From CAWAYR01 sp050250955 (lineage in GTDB: Bacteria > Acidobacteriota > Vicinamibacteria > Vicinamibacterales > UBA2999): 64,000 nucleotides of DNA. A model generated the notes under the pieces. The model worked only from the letters and a program-made list of their open reading frames with translations. It made no database searches and was not told the origin of the DNA. The stretch spans positions 1 to 64,000 of the forward strand of contig JBFWNR010000003.1 of NCBI GenBank assembly GCA_050250955.1, in the 5' to 3' direction. This document shows, in pieces, positions 42,803 through 51,301 of the stretch; position 1 is the first letter of the stretch, and each line of letters opens with the position of its first letter. The translations under genes and the position numbers were made by a program.

Positions 42803-43371
42803 CTCGCGGCGCCGACGCCATCGACACGGCCCTCCTGGTCGTCGGCGCCCTGGATCGGCTCGGCGTGGCCCACACCGTCGGCGGTTCGATCGCCGCGTCG
42901 TTCGCCGGCGAGCCGCGCTCGACCATCGACGTGGACATCGTGGCGGCCCTCGGCGAGTCGCACGTCGAGGCGCTGGTCGGCGCCCTCCAGGACGACTTCT
43001 ACGTCGATGCCGAGGCGTTGCGGCGGGCCATCCGGCTGCAGTCGTCCGCCAACCTCATCCACCACGCGACGCAGCTCAAGATCGACCTGTTCGTGGCCGG
43101 CGGCACGCCGCTCGATGCCCAGCAGCTCGCGCGCCGGATGGCGGTGGATGTCGGTGGCGGGCGTCTCCTCCACATCCACCCGCCCGAGGACATCCTGCTG
43201 CAGAAGCTGCGGTGGTACCGGCGCGGCGGCGGCGTGTCGGACCGGCAGTGGCGGGATGTCCTGGGCATCGTCAGAGTGCAGGGCCAGCACCTCGACGTGG
43301 ACTACTTGCGCGCCAACGCCGGCATCCTCGGCGTCGAAGACCTGCTGGAGCGCGCGCTCGGGGAGCGATAG
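42799..43371 (+). CDS. Nucleotidyltransferase-fold protein (AbiEii/DUF6036-like)
   Basis: GTG 42799 overlaps the previous stop; 190 aa. The nucleotidyltransferase core is VGGSIAASFAGEPRSTIDVD, with a G-S motif and the two metal aspartates in IDVDIV. ATQLKIDLFV supplies a third acidic position. A C-terminal helical part includes LLQKLRWYRRGG. The family includes AbiEii-type toxins and related transferases that modify small molecules or tRNA ends. The substrate is not known. The partner protein is directly upstream. Confidence 0.8.
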   Translation: MTRGADAIDTALLVVGALDRLGVAHTVGGSIAASFAGEPRSTIDVDIVAALGESHVEALVGALQDDFYVDAEALRRAIRLQSSANLIHHATQLKIDLFVAGGTPLDAQQLARRMAVDVGGGRLLHIHPPEDILLQKLRWYRRGGGVSDRQWRDVLGIVRVQGQHLDVDYLRANAGILGVEDLLERALGER

Positions 43372-43402
43372 CCAGGACGGGGGGCGGGCGAACAGCCCGG
43401 GG

Positions 43403-44152
43403 TCAGTGTGCCTCGAGCCACTCAGCCAGTTCGACCTGTCGGTAGCCCGGGAACCGTTGGCTCGGCGCGCGCAGTCTGGCGGCGTCGATGGTCGCCGACA
43501 CGGTCTCGACGACGAGCCGGGCCTCGCCGCCGGAGACGTGGTTCGACATCTCGATCGGCAGCAGCGCCTCGGGATTCCACCAGACGACGCCGTCACGCCC
43601 GGCATGACGCACGAACCGCAATCCGGCCATGGTGCGGGCCGTGCCGGTCGGCGTCATGTCGCCGAGCGACCGCTGGTCGAACCCCAGGGTCAGCAGCCGC
43701 GCCCAGCCGTCGACGCCGAGCACGTTCCGCAGGTCGCTGTCGCTGTAGTAGACGATCGTCCTGGCCCCGTGGTCGACGTAGCGGCCGTCGACGCGACGGG
43801 GATCGCGCGGGTTGCGCTCGAAGAGCCACTCCGCGCCGCTGGTGGTGGCGACGTGCATCCGCTCGGCGCTGCGGGTGATGGTCTGTCGCACCTCGTGGAC
43901 GCGGCCGCCCGCCGGCTTGCGCACCACGGTCCGCAGCGTCAGCGGCGGAATGCGGTCGGCCCCCTCCGGCAGCGGCGGCGGCGCCACCGGCACGGCGGCG
44001 CTGGTGCGGCGGGCCGTCGCCATCGGCACGGCCAGGTCGGCGCGATCGGCGGCCGACTCCTGGGCCCACGCCCCCGTCGTCGCGGCCAGACCGAGACCGA
44101 GGACGACGCCCAGTCTGCCGACTCGTACTGTCAACGACGCATGCATCTGCAT
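43403..44152 (-). CDS. Exported protein of unknown function
   Basis: The 249-aa product has a signal peptide ending near TTGAWAQ, then a proline-rich linker and a beta-rich domain with ARTMAGLRFVRHAGRDGVVW-like and TITRSAERMHV sequences. The pattern of measuring a lipid-like surface (LPIEMSNHVSGGEARL) is a little like LolA/DUF4412-type exported proteins, but I cannot assign it. It is on the same strand as the alkaline phosphatase gene, 57 nt downstream of it, and converges with the nucleotidyltransferase unit. Confidence 0.6.
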   Translation of the reverse strand: MQMHASLTVRVGRLGVVLGLGLAATTGAWAQESAADRADLAVPMATARRTSAAVPVAPPPLPEGADRIPPLTLRTVVRKPAGGRVHEVRQTITRSAERMHVATTSGAEWLFERNPRDPRRVDGRYVDHGARTIVYYSDSDLRNVLGVDGWARLLTLGFDQRSLGDMTPTGTARTMAGLRFVRHAGRDGVVWWNPEALLPIEMSNHVSGGEARLVVETVSATIDAARLRAPSQRFPGYRQVELAEWLEAH

Positions 44153-44209
44153 CTCGATCGAACCTGGCGAGGCTGCGGCCCTGGTCAGAGCCGCAGCCTC
44201 CCCACGGCC

Positions 44210-45742
44210 TCAGAAGCCGAGCGCCCGCTTCATCACGTGGAAGATGTAGGTGTTCTTGACGGTGCCGCGCACCAGGTCGGCACCGGGGCCGATGGCGTAG
44301 ATGGCGACGTCCTCACCCGAGTGGGTCTCGGAGCCGAGCGGCACCGCGGCTTCCTGGAAGTACGCGGGATGCGAGGGGCCGCCGGGCACGACCCCGGCCA
44401 GGCCCGGGAACGCATCGACGCGCGGATCGACGCGGGCGCCGTTCCGGTATCCGGGGCCGTTCTGATAGCCCAGTACTGTGTACGGGATGCCGTTGCGGTC
44501 GGTGGTCGCCTCGACCTCGCCGGTCGTCTGATTCAGGTCCCAGACCACGTCGAGGATGCCATGGCCGGCCAGCGTGGCGTGTGCGTAGCCCGGGCTGTAG
44601 CCGGTGACCGGGTAGGGCAGCTCCTGCAGCGGCCGCAGCGGATAGCCGGCGATGTTGAAGACGTGGCTGTGGTCGGCGGAGACGATGATCAGCGTGTCCC
44701 TGAGGTCGACCATCTGGGCCGCCGCGCCGATCGCCTCGTCGAGCGCCTGGGCGTCGGTGAGGGCGCGGTAGGCGTTGCCGGCGTGGTGCGCGTGATCGAT
44801 GCGTCCGGCCTCGACGTGCAGGAAGTAGCCGCCGTTGCGGCGCCGCGACGACCCCTCGAGCATCTGGATCGCCTTGACGGTCATGTCCTTGATGCTGGGC
44901 TCACCGCCGAAGTCGGCCGGCCGATCGAATTCGTACTCCATGTGGCCGCGCTCGAAGAGCCCGAGCACCGGCCGGTCGGCGACGGCGAGGGCGTCGAAGC
45001 CGGCCTGGTTCCAGACGTAGTCGTAGCCGGCCGCCTGGAACTCGGCCCGCAGGTCGCGCCCGTCGGTCCGCGAGCCGGTGCCACCCTCCTCGTCCACGAC
45101 CGTGGTCGGCACGAAGTGGCGGCGCCCGCCGCCGAACAGCAGGTCCAGGCCGCGCCCGAGGCGACGGTTGTAGGTGGCGTCGCCGGGCAGCGCCTGCAGG
45201 GCGATGGCGTTCTGGTCGTTGCGCTGGTTGATGTGGGCGTAGGTGGCCGCCGGCGTCGCGTGCGTGATCTCGGCGGTCGACACCACGCCGACGCGCATGC
45301 CGCGGGCCTTGGCCATTTCCAGCAGCGTCCACGGCGCCCGCCCGTCGCCGTTGCCGTTGAAGTCGTTGGGCTCGGTCGACTCGTCGAGCCCGATCACGCT
45401 CTGGTTGGTGTTGACGCCGGTCATCATCGCCGACATCGTCGGAGCGCTGTCGGGGGTGATCGAGTCGGCCGAGTAGGTGCGCGACAGCGCGGTGTAGGGG
45501 AACTGGTCGAGCACCAGCCTGCCGTCGACGCCGACCGAGAACACCCGGGTCGCCGTCACCGTCGACACGCCCATGCCGTCGCCCACGAAGAAGATCACGT
45601 TTCGGGCCCGCGGCCCCCGGCCGTGATCCTGGCCGCGATCGTCGAAGCCGCTGCGGGCTCCGGCCGCGACGCCCGCCGCCACACATGCGGCTGCGGCAGC
45701 CGCCACTACGGTCTTGCGCACCATCCTCTGTCGTCGTTCCAT
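44210..45742 (-). CDS. Alkaline phosphatase
   Basis: ATG 45742 is preferred over an upstream ATG because of GAGGGGG just before it; 510 aa with an export signal. The catalytic set is complete: FFVGDGMG near the start, the nucleophile serine in PDSAPTMSAMM (about residue 97), VEAGRIDHAHH, SADHSHV and ETHSGEDV. It is a periplasmic or secreted zinc/magnesium phosphomonoesterase, expected under phosphate limitation. I see no Pho-box. The exported unknown gene follows on the same strand. Confidence 0.93.
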   Translation of the reverse strand: MERRQRMVRKTVVAAAAAACVAAGVAAGARSGFDDRGQDHGRGPRARNVIFFVGDGMGVSTVTATRVFSVGVDGRLVLDQFPYTALSRTYSADSITPDSAPTMSAMMTGVNTNQSVIGLDESTEPNDFNGNGDGRAPWTLLEMAKARGMRVGVVSTAEITHATPAATYAHINQRNDQNAIALQALPGDATYNRRLGRGLDLLFGGGRRHFVPTTVVDEEGGTGSRTDGRDLRAEFQAAGYDYVWNQAGFDALAVADRPVLGLFERGHMEYEFDRPADFGGEPSIKDMTVKAIQMLEGSSRRRNGGYFLHVEAGRIDHAHHAGNAYRALTDAQALDEAIGAAAQMVDLRDTLIIVSADHSHVFNIAGYPLRPLQELPYPVTGYSPGYAHATLAGHGILDVVWDLNQTTGEVEATTDRNGIPYTVLGYQNGPGYRNGARVDPRVDAFPGLAGVVPGGPSHPAYFQEAAVPLGSETHSGEDVAIYAIGPGADLVRGTVKNTYIFHVMKRALGF

Positions 45743-45869
45743 CGATGCCCCCTCGCGAGCGGCCACACCGTCGAGGGCTCGACGTTAGTCAGACGGCGTG
45801 ACCGCCGTGGGTCGGGACGACGACGAGGATGCAAACTCTCGCGCCGCCATCGTGGCGGGCGCGGGGGTC

Positions 45870-46391
45870 CTACATCCCGTAGCGACTCGCCAGGATGTCG
45901 GCGTGGTGCTGGAAGTGCCCGGCCGTCACCCATACCATGCCGCGCACGGTGGCGCGCCTGTCGCTGGCCGTGCCCTCGCGCTCGAGGGCCGCGGCATCGA
46001 GCGAGCGGATGAGCGGCAGCGTCGCCTGGCGGATGGCGCGCAACTCGGCGACGATGTCGCCCAGGGCGCGGCCCTCGAAGCCAGCGACGCGCTGGTAGGC
46101 GTTCTCGTCGAAGCCCGGCAGTGGCGTGGTGTCGCCGCGGGCGATGCGCATCAGTCGATAGGTGAAGATGCGCTCGGCATCGGCCATGTGGCCCACCACT
46201 TCCCGCACCGTCCACTTGCCGTCGGCATAGCGGTGACCGGCCCTGGCCTCGGGCCACGCGGCCATGGCGTCGAGCAGGGCCTGCTGGCCCTCGAGAATGG
46301 CGAGCGCGTCGTCGCCCTGGGCGGCGGCGTCGTCCACGTAGGCCTGGAACGGCGGGGCGTAGTCTCCCGGTTGGGGCTTGGCAATCGTCAT
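45870..46391 (-). CDS. DinB-family protein
   Basis: ATG 46391 overlaps the ArsA-type gene stop (ATGA); 173 aa. The four-helix DinB/YfiT pattern is visible, with metal-ligand candidates in WTVREVVGHMADAERIF (His about 71) and in AGHFQHHADIL near the C-terminus. Members include mycothiol- or bacillithiol-dependent transferases and metal-bound proteins without a known role. Its overlap with an ArsA-type ATPase gene is unusual and suggests a joint job. Confidence 0.85.
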   Translation of the reverse strand: MTIAKPQPGDYAPPFQAYVDDAAAQGDDALAILEGQQALLDAMAAWPEARAGHRYADGKWTVREVVGHMADAERIFTYRLMRIARGDTTPLPGFDENAYQRVAGFEGRALGDIVAELRAIRQATLPLIRSLDAAALEREGTASDRRATVRGMVWVTAGHFQHHADILASRYGM

Positions 46392-47341
46392 CGGCTCACT
46401 CCAGTGGCCGCCAGGAGCGCGTCGGCGATCGGCTCGAGGGCAGCCTGTCCATAGACGTCCTTGGGGAATTGCGGCAGCTCCACGCGCGGCCGGTCGCCGA
46501 ACCGGCGCGCGATCTCGTCGAGGTATACCTGCTCCTGGGCGCGGCGGGATTGGAGAAAGGCGTCGGTCGACGACTCGGGCAGCACGCGGTTGACCACCAG
46601 GCCGCCGACCCGCACGCCGGTCTCGTCGAGCTGGTTCAGCGCCCGCGCCGTCTCCTCGATCGGCAGGCGCTCGGGGATCAGCACCAGGACGAACGCCGTG
46701 GTGCGGCCGCCGACCAGCCGCGCGCGCAGCGCCTGGAGGCGCTCGAACCGGACCGCCAGCGACCTGAGGATCGGATCGTCCTGGTCGTCGCCCTCGACGC
46801 CGAGCATCGCCCGCCGCGACTTGGACAGCGCCCGCATCCAGGCTTCCATCAGCTCGGGCATCCGCACCAGGCGCAGGGTGTGCCCCGTGGGCGCGGTGTC
46901 GAAGATCACCAGGTCGAAGCGCGGGTCCTCGCCGAGGATGAGCTGGCCCATGCGGTCGAAGAGCGCCACCTCCTCGGCGCCCGGCATCGACGCGGCGAGG
47001 TCGATCTGGGTGAACGCTTCCTTCAGGATCGAGTGGCCGAACAGCTGGCGGACGCGGTCCTTGACCTCGGCTACGTAGCGCGCCGACTCGGTGGCGGCGT
47101 CGATCTCGAGGCCCCACAGCCGCGCCGACAGCTCGACGGGCTCGGGGCCGATCGGCCGTTCGAAGATGTCAGAGGTCGAGTGCGCCGGGTCGGTCGACAC
47201 GACCAGCACGCGGCGGCCGGCTCGGCTGGCGGCGACCGCCATCGCCGCCGCGCAGGTGGTCTTGCCGACGCCGCCCTTGCCGCCGAAGAACAGCACCTGG
47301 CGGTCGAGCAGGCCCTTCAGAGGGGCGGGCGTCAGCAGCAC
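46388..47341 (-). CDS. ArsA/Get3-type ATPase
   Basis: The 317-aa product has the deviant P-loop GGKGGVGKTT, switch I VVSTDPAHSTSD and switch II FDTAPTGHTLRLVRMP. It has a single ATPase unit, so it is closer to the Get3-like bacterial group than to the duplicated arsenite pump ATPase, and no arsenic gene is near. The start overlaps the cory-CC-star gene by 10 nt and the end overlaps the DinB gene. These proteins may bind hydrophobic helices or metal ligands; the substrate is not known. Confidence 0.9.
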   Translation of the reverse strand: MLLTPAPLKGLLDRQVLFFGGKGGVGKTTCAAAMAVAASRAGRRVLVVSTDPAHSTSDIFERPIGPEPVELSARLWGLEIDAATESARYVAEVKDRVRQLFGHSILKEAFTQIDLAASMPGAEEVALFDRMGQLILGEDPRFDLVIFDTAPTGHTLRLVRMPELMEAWMRALSKSRRAMLGVEGDDQDDPILRSLAVRFERLQALRARLVGGRTTAFVLVLIPERLPIEETARALNQLDETGVRVGGLVVNRVLPESSTDAFLQSRRAQEQVYLDEIARRFGDRPRVELPQFPKDVYGQAALEPIADALLAATGVSR

Positions 47342-47592
47342 GGCAGGCTGCCGAGCGGCGAGCGGTCCATTCCCATCCGCCGGTGCCAGAGGTGGAACTG
47401 GTCGAGCAGGTGCGGGTAGACCTCGAGCAGGTAGAACGCCGCCGGGTTGGGCAAGCCGACCACTTCCATGTAGCAGAGCAGCAGGAAGTAGTCGTTCAGC
47501 TCGGCGGCCTGCAGCCGCAGGTCGCGCTCGTAGCGGCCGTAGGCGACGCCGTGCAGGAAGTCGCGCAGGTTCTGGCCCAGGGGCACACGCAC
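47332..47592 (-). CDS. cory-CC-star-type small protein
   Basis: This 86-aa protein contains RDFLHGVAYGRYERDL and NDYFLLLCYMEVVGLPNP and ends GSLPCC right before the stop. The paired C-terminal cysteines and the overlap with an ArsA-type ATPase gene match the small family known as cory-CC-star, as I remember it. Its function is not established. The two last cysteines could bind a metal or be modified. The start lies 10 nt upstream of repeat-free sequence with no strong ribosome-binding site. Confidence 0.75.
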   Translation of the reverse strand: MRVPLGQNLRDFLHGVAYGRYERDLRLQAAELNDYFLLLCYMEVVGLPNPAAFYLLEVYPHLLDQFHLWHRRMGMDRSPLGSLPCC

Positions 47593-47657
47593 ATGGTAGT
47601 GGGGCCCGGGTCAGAGGGCCAGCGTGGCAGAAATCTCCAAGAGTCTGGCCCCACGCA

Positions 47658-47709
47658 GACAGGGGCCAGACCCCTATTCAAGGCCGGGCCAGAAAGGGGT
47701 CTGACCCCT
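47658..47709. repeat. Two tandem GGGGTCTGACCCC palindrome units
   Basis: Palindromes at 47661-47675 (one mismatch) and 47695-47709 (AGGGGTCTGACCCCT) are separated by ATTCAAGGCCGGGCCAGAA. The second ends on the base before the stop of the DUF5916 gene. A partly matching GTGGGGCCCGGGTCAGAGGG lies at 47599-47618. Confidence 0.88.
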
Positions 47710-50283
47710 CTAGAAGTTGAACCAGCGGCTGAACTTGACCAGGAACAGGTTGCGTGACGCCGTCGAGAACAGGCCGCCGAAGTCGCGGCCGAACTGGAAG
47801 TCGCCGAAGCCCTCGTTGCGCTCCTGCCGGCCCTGCTGCCAGACCACGAACAGCGCCGACCCCGGCTTGTACTCCCAGCGCAGCACGTTGGTGGTGCGGA
47901 ACGAGCGGAAGTTGAAGTCGGCGTCGTCGGTGTAGGCGTAGGGCGTGTAGCGATCGTCGTGGCGGGCGGCGCGGCCGGCGGTGACCTCGCGGTAGCGGGT
48001 GTAGGCACCGGCCGAGATGAACGGCTCGGCGTAGCTCTGGAACGACAGGTTGGGCGTGATGGTGTAGTTGCCGCGGATGGTCATCGCCACGGTGCGCTGC
48101 TGCAGCCGGCCGACGACGTAGTGTGTGGCGCCGTCGTCGTCGGTGACGTTTTCCACCCACTGGGCATCGTTGGTGTTGCGATTGAAGCGGAACCCGGCCT
48201 CCAGCCGCACCGCCCGGGTCGGCCGCCAGGTCAGCCTGGGCCTGGCGTCGAACTCCATCGAGCCCTGGCCGTCGCCGCCGATGAAGCCGTTGTAGCCGGG
48301 GAACACCGTCTTGCGGTCGTCGAAGTCGATGTAGTGCCACACCCCGACGAAGCGGTTGCCGCGCACCGCCGGGCCGCCGCGGGTCATGCGATCGCGCAGG
48401 CCGCCGCCGTTGACGTTCACGCCGAAGCCGTTGCGCCAGTTGTTCTGCCACCACCAGTGCATGTTGACGTTGCCGCCGCTCCACAGGTTGTCGCCGCCGA
48501 AGTTCCAGCCGGCCCACTGGTTGACGTTCAACATGTACTGCCGCTTGAACCGGCCGGGCGTCTGCCACCGCCACTGCACCCAGTGGCTCATCGTGCGCTC
48601 GTCGGCGCGGCGCTGGAACCCCAGGTCGTTGGTCTCGAAACCCGGGCTCTTGTAGCCGTAGAAGGCGCTGAAGCGCAGCCGCTCGCCGGCGATCTTCGAG
48701 AAGTTCATCGAGCCGGCGTGGCCGCCCAGCGACGTGGCCGACTCGTCCAGGGCGAGATGATCGGCATCGGGCTGCTGGTAGTAGTGGACGGCGTTCTTCT
48801 GCAGGCGCGTGATCGCCTCGGTGTCGCCGGTGACGCGGCTGCCGGCCCAGAAGCCCGACAGGCTGTAGCGCTCCCAGAAGCGCCAGTCGTAGTCGACGCC
48901 GCCGGTGACGGCCTGTTCGGCCAGGAACCGCGTGTCGGGGGTGAGCCGCCGGTTGGTGGTGGTGAGCATCACGCCGAGGTTCGACCGGTTGGCGAACTCG
49001 CGGCGGGCGCGCACCAGGTTGAACCCGGTCAGCGGCTCGACCACCGGCTGGCGGCGCGACAGCCCCGCGGCCACCGTGGCGTGTTCCTCCTCGGTGACGG
49101 CGCTCAGCGCGCCGACCGAGAACGCGCCGACCCGACCGGTGAGCTTGGCGGCGCCGAGGATGGTGACGGCGGCCGGCTTGACCGTGTACTCGTCGTCGGC
49201 GATGTCGGGATCGCCCTGCGGGGCGCGGCCGATGCGCCGCGAATACAGCAGACCGGTGCACTCGCCGTCGTTGCAGTCCATGTTGAAGCGGAAGACGCCC
49301 GACCCCTCGACGAAGAACGGCCGGCGTTCGGCGAAGAACAGCTCGAAGGCGTCGAGGTTGACGGCGGCGGGGTCGGCCTCCACCTGGCCGAAGTCGGGAT
49401 TGAGCGTGGCGGTGAGGGTGAGCGCCGGCGTCACCGCGTACTTGAGATCCACGCCGACGGCGGCGCCGGGGTCGGCACGCCGCGACAGCGGGTTGCCGGC
49501 CTCGATGGATGCGGTCACCACTTCTCCCAGCGTGTAGGGCAGCAGTTCCAGACGCTTGGGCGAGCCGCCGGGCCGCAGGCCGTTGACCTCGCCGAACTGC
49601 GAGACGTAGCCCTGCACGCTGCGGGCGATGAGCGGCCAGCTCGAGGTCTCGTTGGCGCGCGGCAGCTCGCGGATCACCGCGAAGCCCACCGGGCCGCCGA
49701 GCGAGGAGAAGCGCAGCTGGGAAAACGGAATGCGGAACTCGGCCCGCCAGCCCTCGGCGTCGCGGCCGACCTGGACGTCCCACACCGCATCCCAGCCGTC
49801 GTCGGTCTGGCCGTCGTTGAAGTGATAGCGGTCGGCCTTGACGCCCACCGGGTTGACGGCGAACTCGAACGCCGAGCGGCGGTCGTGGAACGAGTCGATC
49901 GCCACGCGCACCCAGTCGGACGGCGAGCGTTCGTCGCGCCGGGTGAGCAGGCCGGCAATCCGAGCGGGCTCGCGGTCGAAGGCGCGCACCGCCACGTAGA
50001 CCGCCTGGTCGTCGAACGCCACCCGCGCCTCGGTGCGTTCGGTCGGGGCGACGCCCTCGGCCGGCTCGCGCTGCACGAACTCGCCGACCACCGGCGCGTC
50101 GCGCCACACCGGCTCGTCGAAGTTGCCGTCGATGACGATCGGCGACGTCGCCGGCACGGCGGTGGCATCGGCGCTGGCGACGGCCCGCTCGCGGTCCCGG
50201 CGATCGCCGGCCGCGGCGCTGGCGACGGCGGCCCACGCCGTCAGGGCCATGACGAGCGCGACTCGACGCCGGGCAGTGCGCAT
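47710..50283 (-). CDS. DUF5916 outer-membrane protein with N-terminal carbohydrate-binding domain
   Basis: ATG 50283 gives 857 aa with a good signal peptide; ATG 50295 is an alternative, and frames further upstream are not convincing. The N-terminal CBM9-like domain has IVIDGNFDEPVWRDAP and WRAEFRIPFSQLRF. The remainder is DUF5916: LNPDFGQVEADPAAVNLDAF, FFAERRPFFVEG and SRRIGR, followed by alternating strands up to the terminal WFNF, a beta-barrel end. The family is frequent in Acidobacteria and is linked to outer-membrane uptake or binding of oligosaccharides or peptides, without firm proof. Confidence 0.9.
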   Translation of the reverse strand: MRTARRRVALVMALTAWAAVASAAAGDRRDRERAVASADATAVPATSPIVIDGNFDEPVWRDAPVVGEFVQREPAEGVAPTERTEARVAFDDQAVYVAVRAFDREPARIAGLLTRRDERSPSDWVRVAIDSFHDRRSAFEFAVNPVGVKADRYHFNDGQTDDGWDAVWDVQVGRDAEGWRAEFRIPFSQLRFSSLGGPVGFAVIRELPRANETSSWPLIARSVQGYVSQFGEVNGLRPGGSPKRLELLPYTLGEVVTASIEAGNPLSRRADPGAAVGVDLKYAVTPALTLTATLNPDFGQVEADPAAVNLDAFELFFAERRPFFVEGSGVFRFNMDCNDGECTGLLYSRRIGRAPQGDPDIADDEYTVKPAAVTILGAAKLTGRVGAFSVGALSAVTEEEHATVAAGLSRRQPVVEPLTGFNLVRARREFANRSNLGVMLTTTNRRLTPDTRFLAEQAVTGGVDYDWRFWERYSLSGFWAGSRVTGDTEAITRLQKNAVHYYQQPDADHLALDESATSLGGHAGSMNFSKIAGERLRFSAFYGYKSPGFETNDLGFQRRADERTMSHWVQWRWQTPGRFKRQYMLNVNQWAGWNFGGDNLWSGGNVNMHWWWQNNWRNGFGVNVNGGGLRDRMTRGGPAVRGNRFVGVWHYIDFDDRKTVFPGYNGFIGGDGQGSMEFDARPRLTWRPTRAVRLEAGFRFNRNTNDAQWVENVTDDDGATHYVVGRLQQRTVAMTIRGNYTITPNLSFQSYAEPFISAGAYTRYREVTAGRAARHDDRYTPYAYTDDADFNFRSFRTTNVLRWEYKPGSALFVVWQQGRQERNEGFGDFQFGRDFGGLFSTASRNLFLVKFSRWFNF

Positions 50284-50365
50284 GGCCGCAGACATAGACG
50301 ATGGGCCGCGCCAAAAGGTTGGGCGGTCCGGGGACGGTCGCCGGGACGAAATCGCCCGTGATACC

Positions 50366-51301
50366 GTGACGGACCGGGTGCGCACTTTCCTCGTCGACGA
50401 GCTCGGCACGCTGGAAGCCGAGAGTCTCCACATCCTGCGGGAGACCGCCGCCGAGTTCGAACGGCCGGTGCTCCTCTATTCGGTCGGCAAGGACTCGTCG
50501 GTGCTGCTCCACCTGGCGTTGAAAGCGTTCGCGCCGGGCCGGGTGCCGTTCCCGTTCCTGCACGTCGATACGGGGTTCAAGTTCCAGGCGATGTACACGT
50601 TTCGCGACCAGCGCGCGCGCGAGGCCGGCATCGACCTGCGGGTGTGGCGCAACGAACCCGCCATCGCCGCCGCGGCCAATCCGTTCGCGCTCGGCACCGA
50701 GCGCTGCTGCGGCCTGCTCAAGACCGAGGCGCTGCTCGGCGGACTCGAACAGCTGCGGGCCGACGCCGCCATCGGCGGCGCACGCCGCGAAGAAGAGCGG
50801 TCGCGGGCCAAGGAGCGGGTCTTCTCGGTGCGCAGCGCCGCCGGGCAGTGGGATCCGCGCCGCCAGCGCCCCGAGCTGTGGCAGCTCTACAACCCGCGGC
50901 TCGGCCCCGGCGAGTCGATGCGGGTCTTCCCGCTGTCGAACTGGACCGAGCTGGACGTCTGGCGCTACATCGAGCGCGAGCGCATCCCGGTCAACCCGCT
51001 CTACTTCGCCGAGGAGCGCGAGGTGGTCGAGCGCGGCGGCCAGCTGCTGGTACTCGACGGCCCGTTCGCCGGCGGCGGCCGCTATGCGCCGTCGCCGGGG
51101 ACGACGGTGTCACGGGTCACCTGCCGCTTCCGCAGCCTCGGCTGCGTGCCGTGCAGCGGCGCGGTGCGCTCGTCGGCCTCGACCGTCGCCGAAATCATCG
51201 ACGAGCTGCGGGCGACGCGGATCTCGGAGCGCAGCACCCGGGTCATCGACCACGACTCCGACGCGTCGATGGAGAAGAAGAAGCGCGAGGGCTACTTCTG
51301 A
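50366..51301 (+). CDS. cysD: Sulfate adenylyltransferase subunit 2
   Basis: The start is taken as GTG 50366 (311 aa); GTG 50378 is the alternative. Family marks are LEAESLHILRETAAEF, the PP-loop LYSVGKDSSVLLHL, FPFLHVDTGFKFQAMY and the C-terminal CVPCSGAVRSSASTV with DHDSDASMEKKKREGYF-like ending. Together with CysN it makes adenosine 5'-phosphosulfate from sulfate and ATP. The stop overlaps the cysNC start by one base. No PAPS reductase or sulfate importer gene is present in the window. Confidence 0.95.
   Translation: MTDRVRTFLVDELGTLEAESLHILRETAAEFERPVLLYSVGKDSSVLLHLALKAFAPGRVPFPFLHVDTGFKFQAMYTFRDQRAREAGIDLRVWRNEPAIAAAANPFALGTERCCGLLKTEALLGGLEQLRADAAIGGARREEERSRAKERVFSVRSAAGQWDPRRQRPELWQLYNPRLGPGESMRVFPLSNWTELDVWRYIERERIPVNPLYFAEEREVVERGGQLLVLDGPFAGGGRYAPSPGTTVSRVTCRFRSLGCVPCSGAVRSSASTVAEIIDELRATRISERSTRVIDHDSDASMEKKKREGYF

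Noticed and set aside
46388..47341. Arsenite-resistance ATPase (arsA)
   Set aside because: It has one ATPase domain, no arsB, arsR or arsD gene nearby, and a cory-CC-star partner; it belongs to the ArsA/Get3 superfamily without evidence of arsenite transport.
50284..50433. Earlier start for the DUF5916 protein
   Set aside because: The extra residues lack a signal-peptide pattern and would overlap the divergent cysD region; a good signal peptide begins at 50283.
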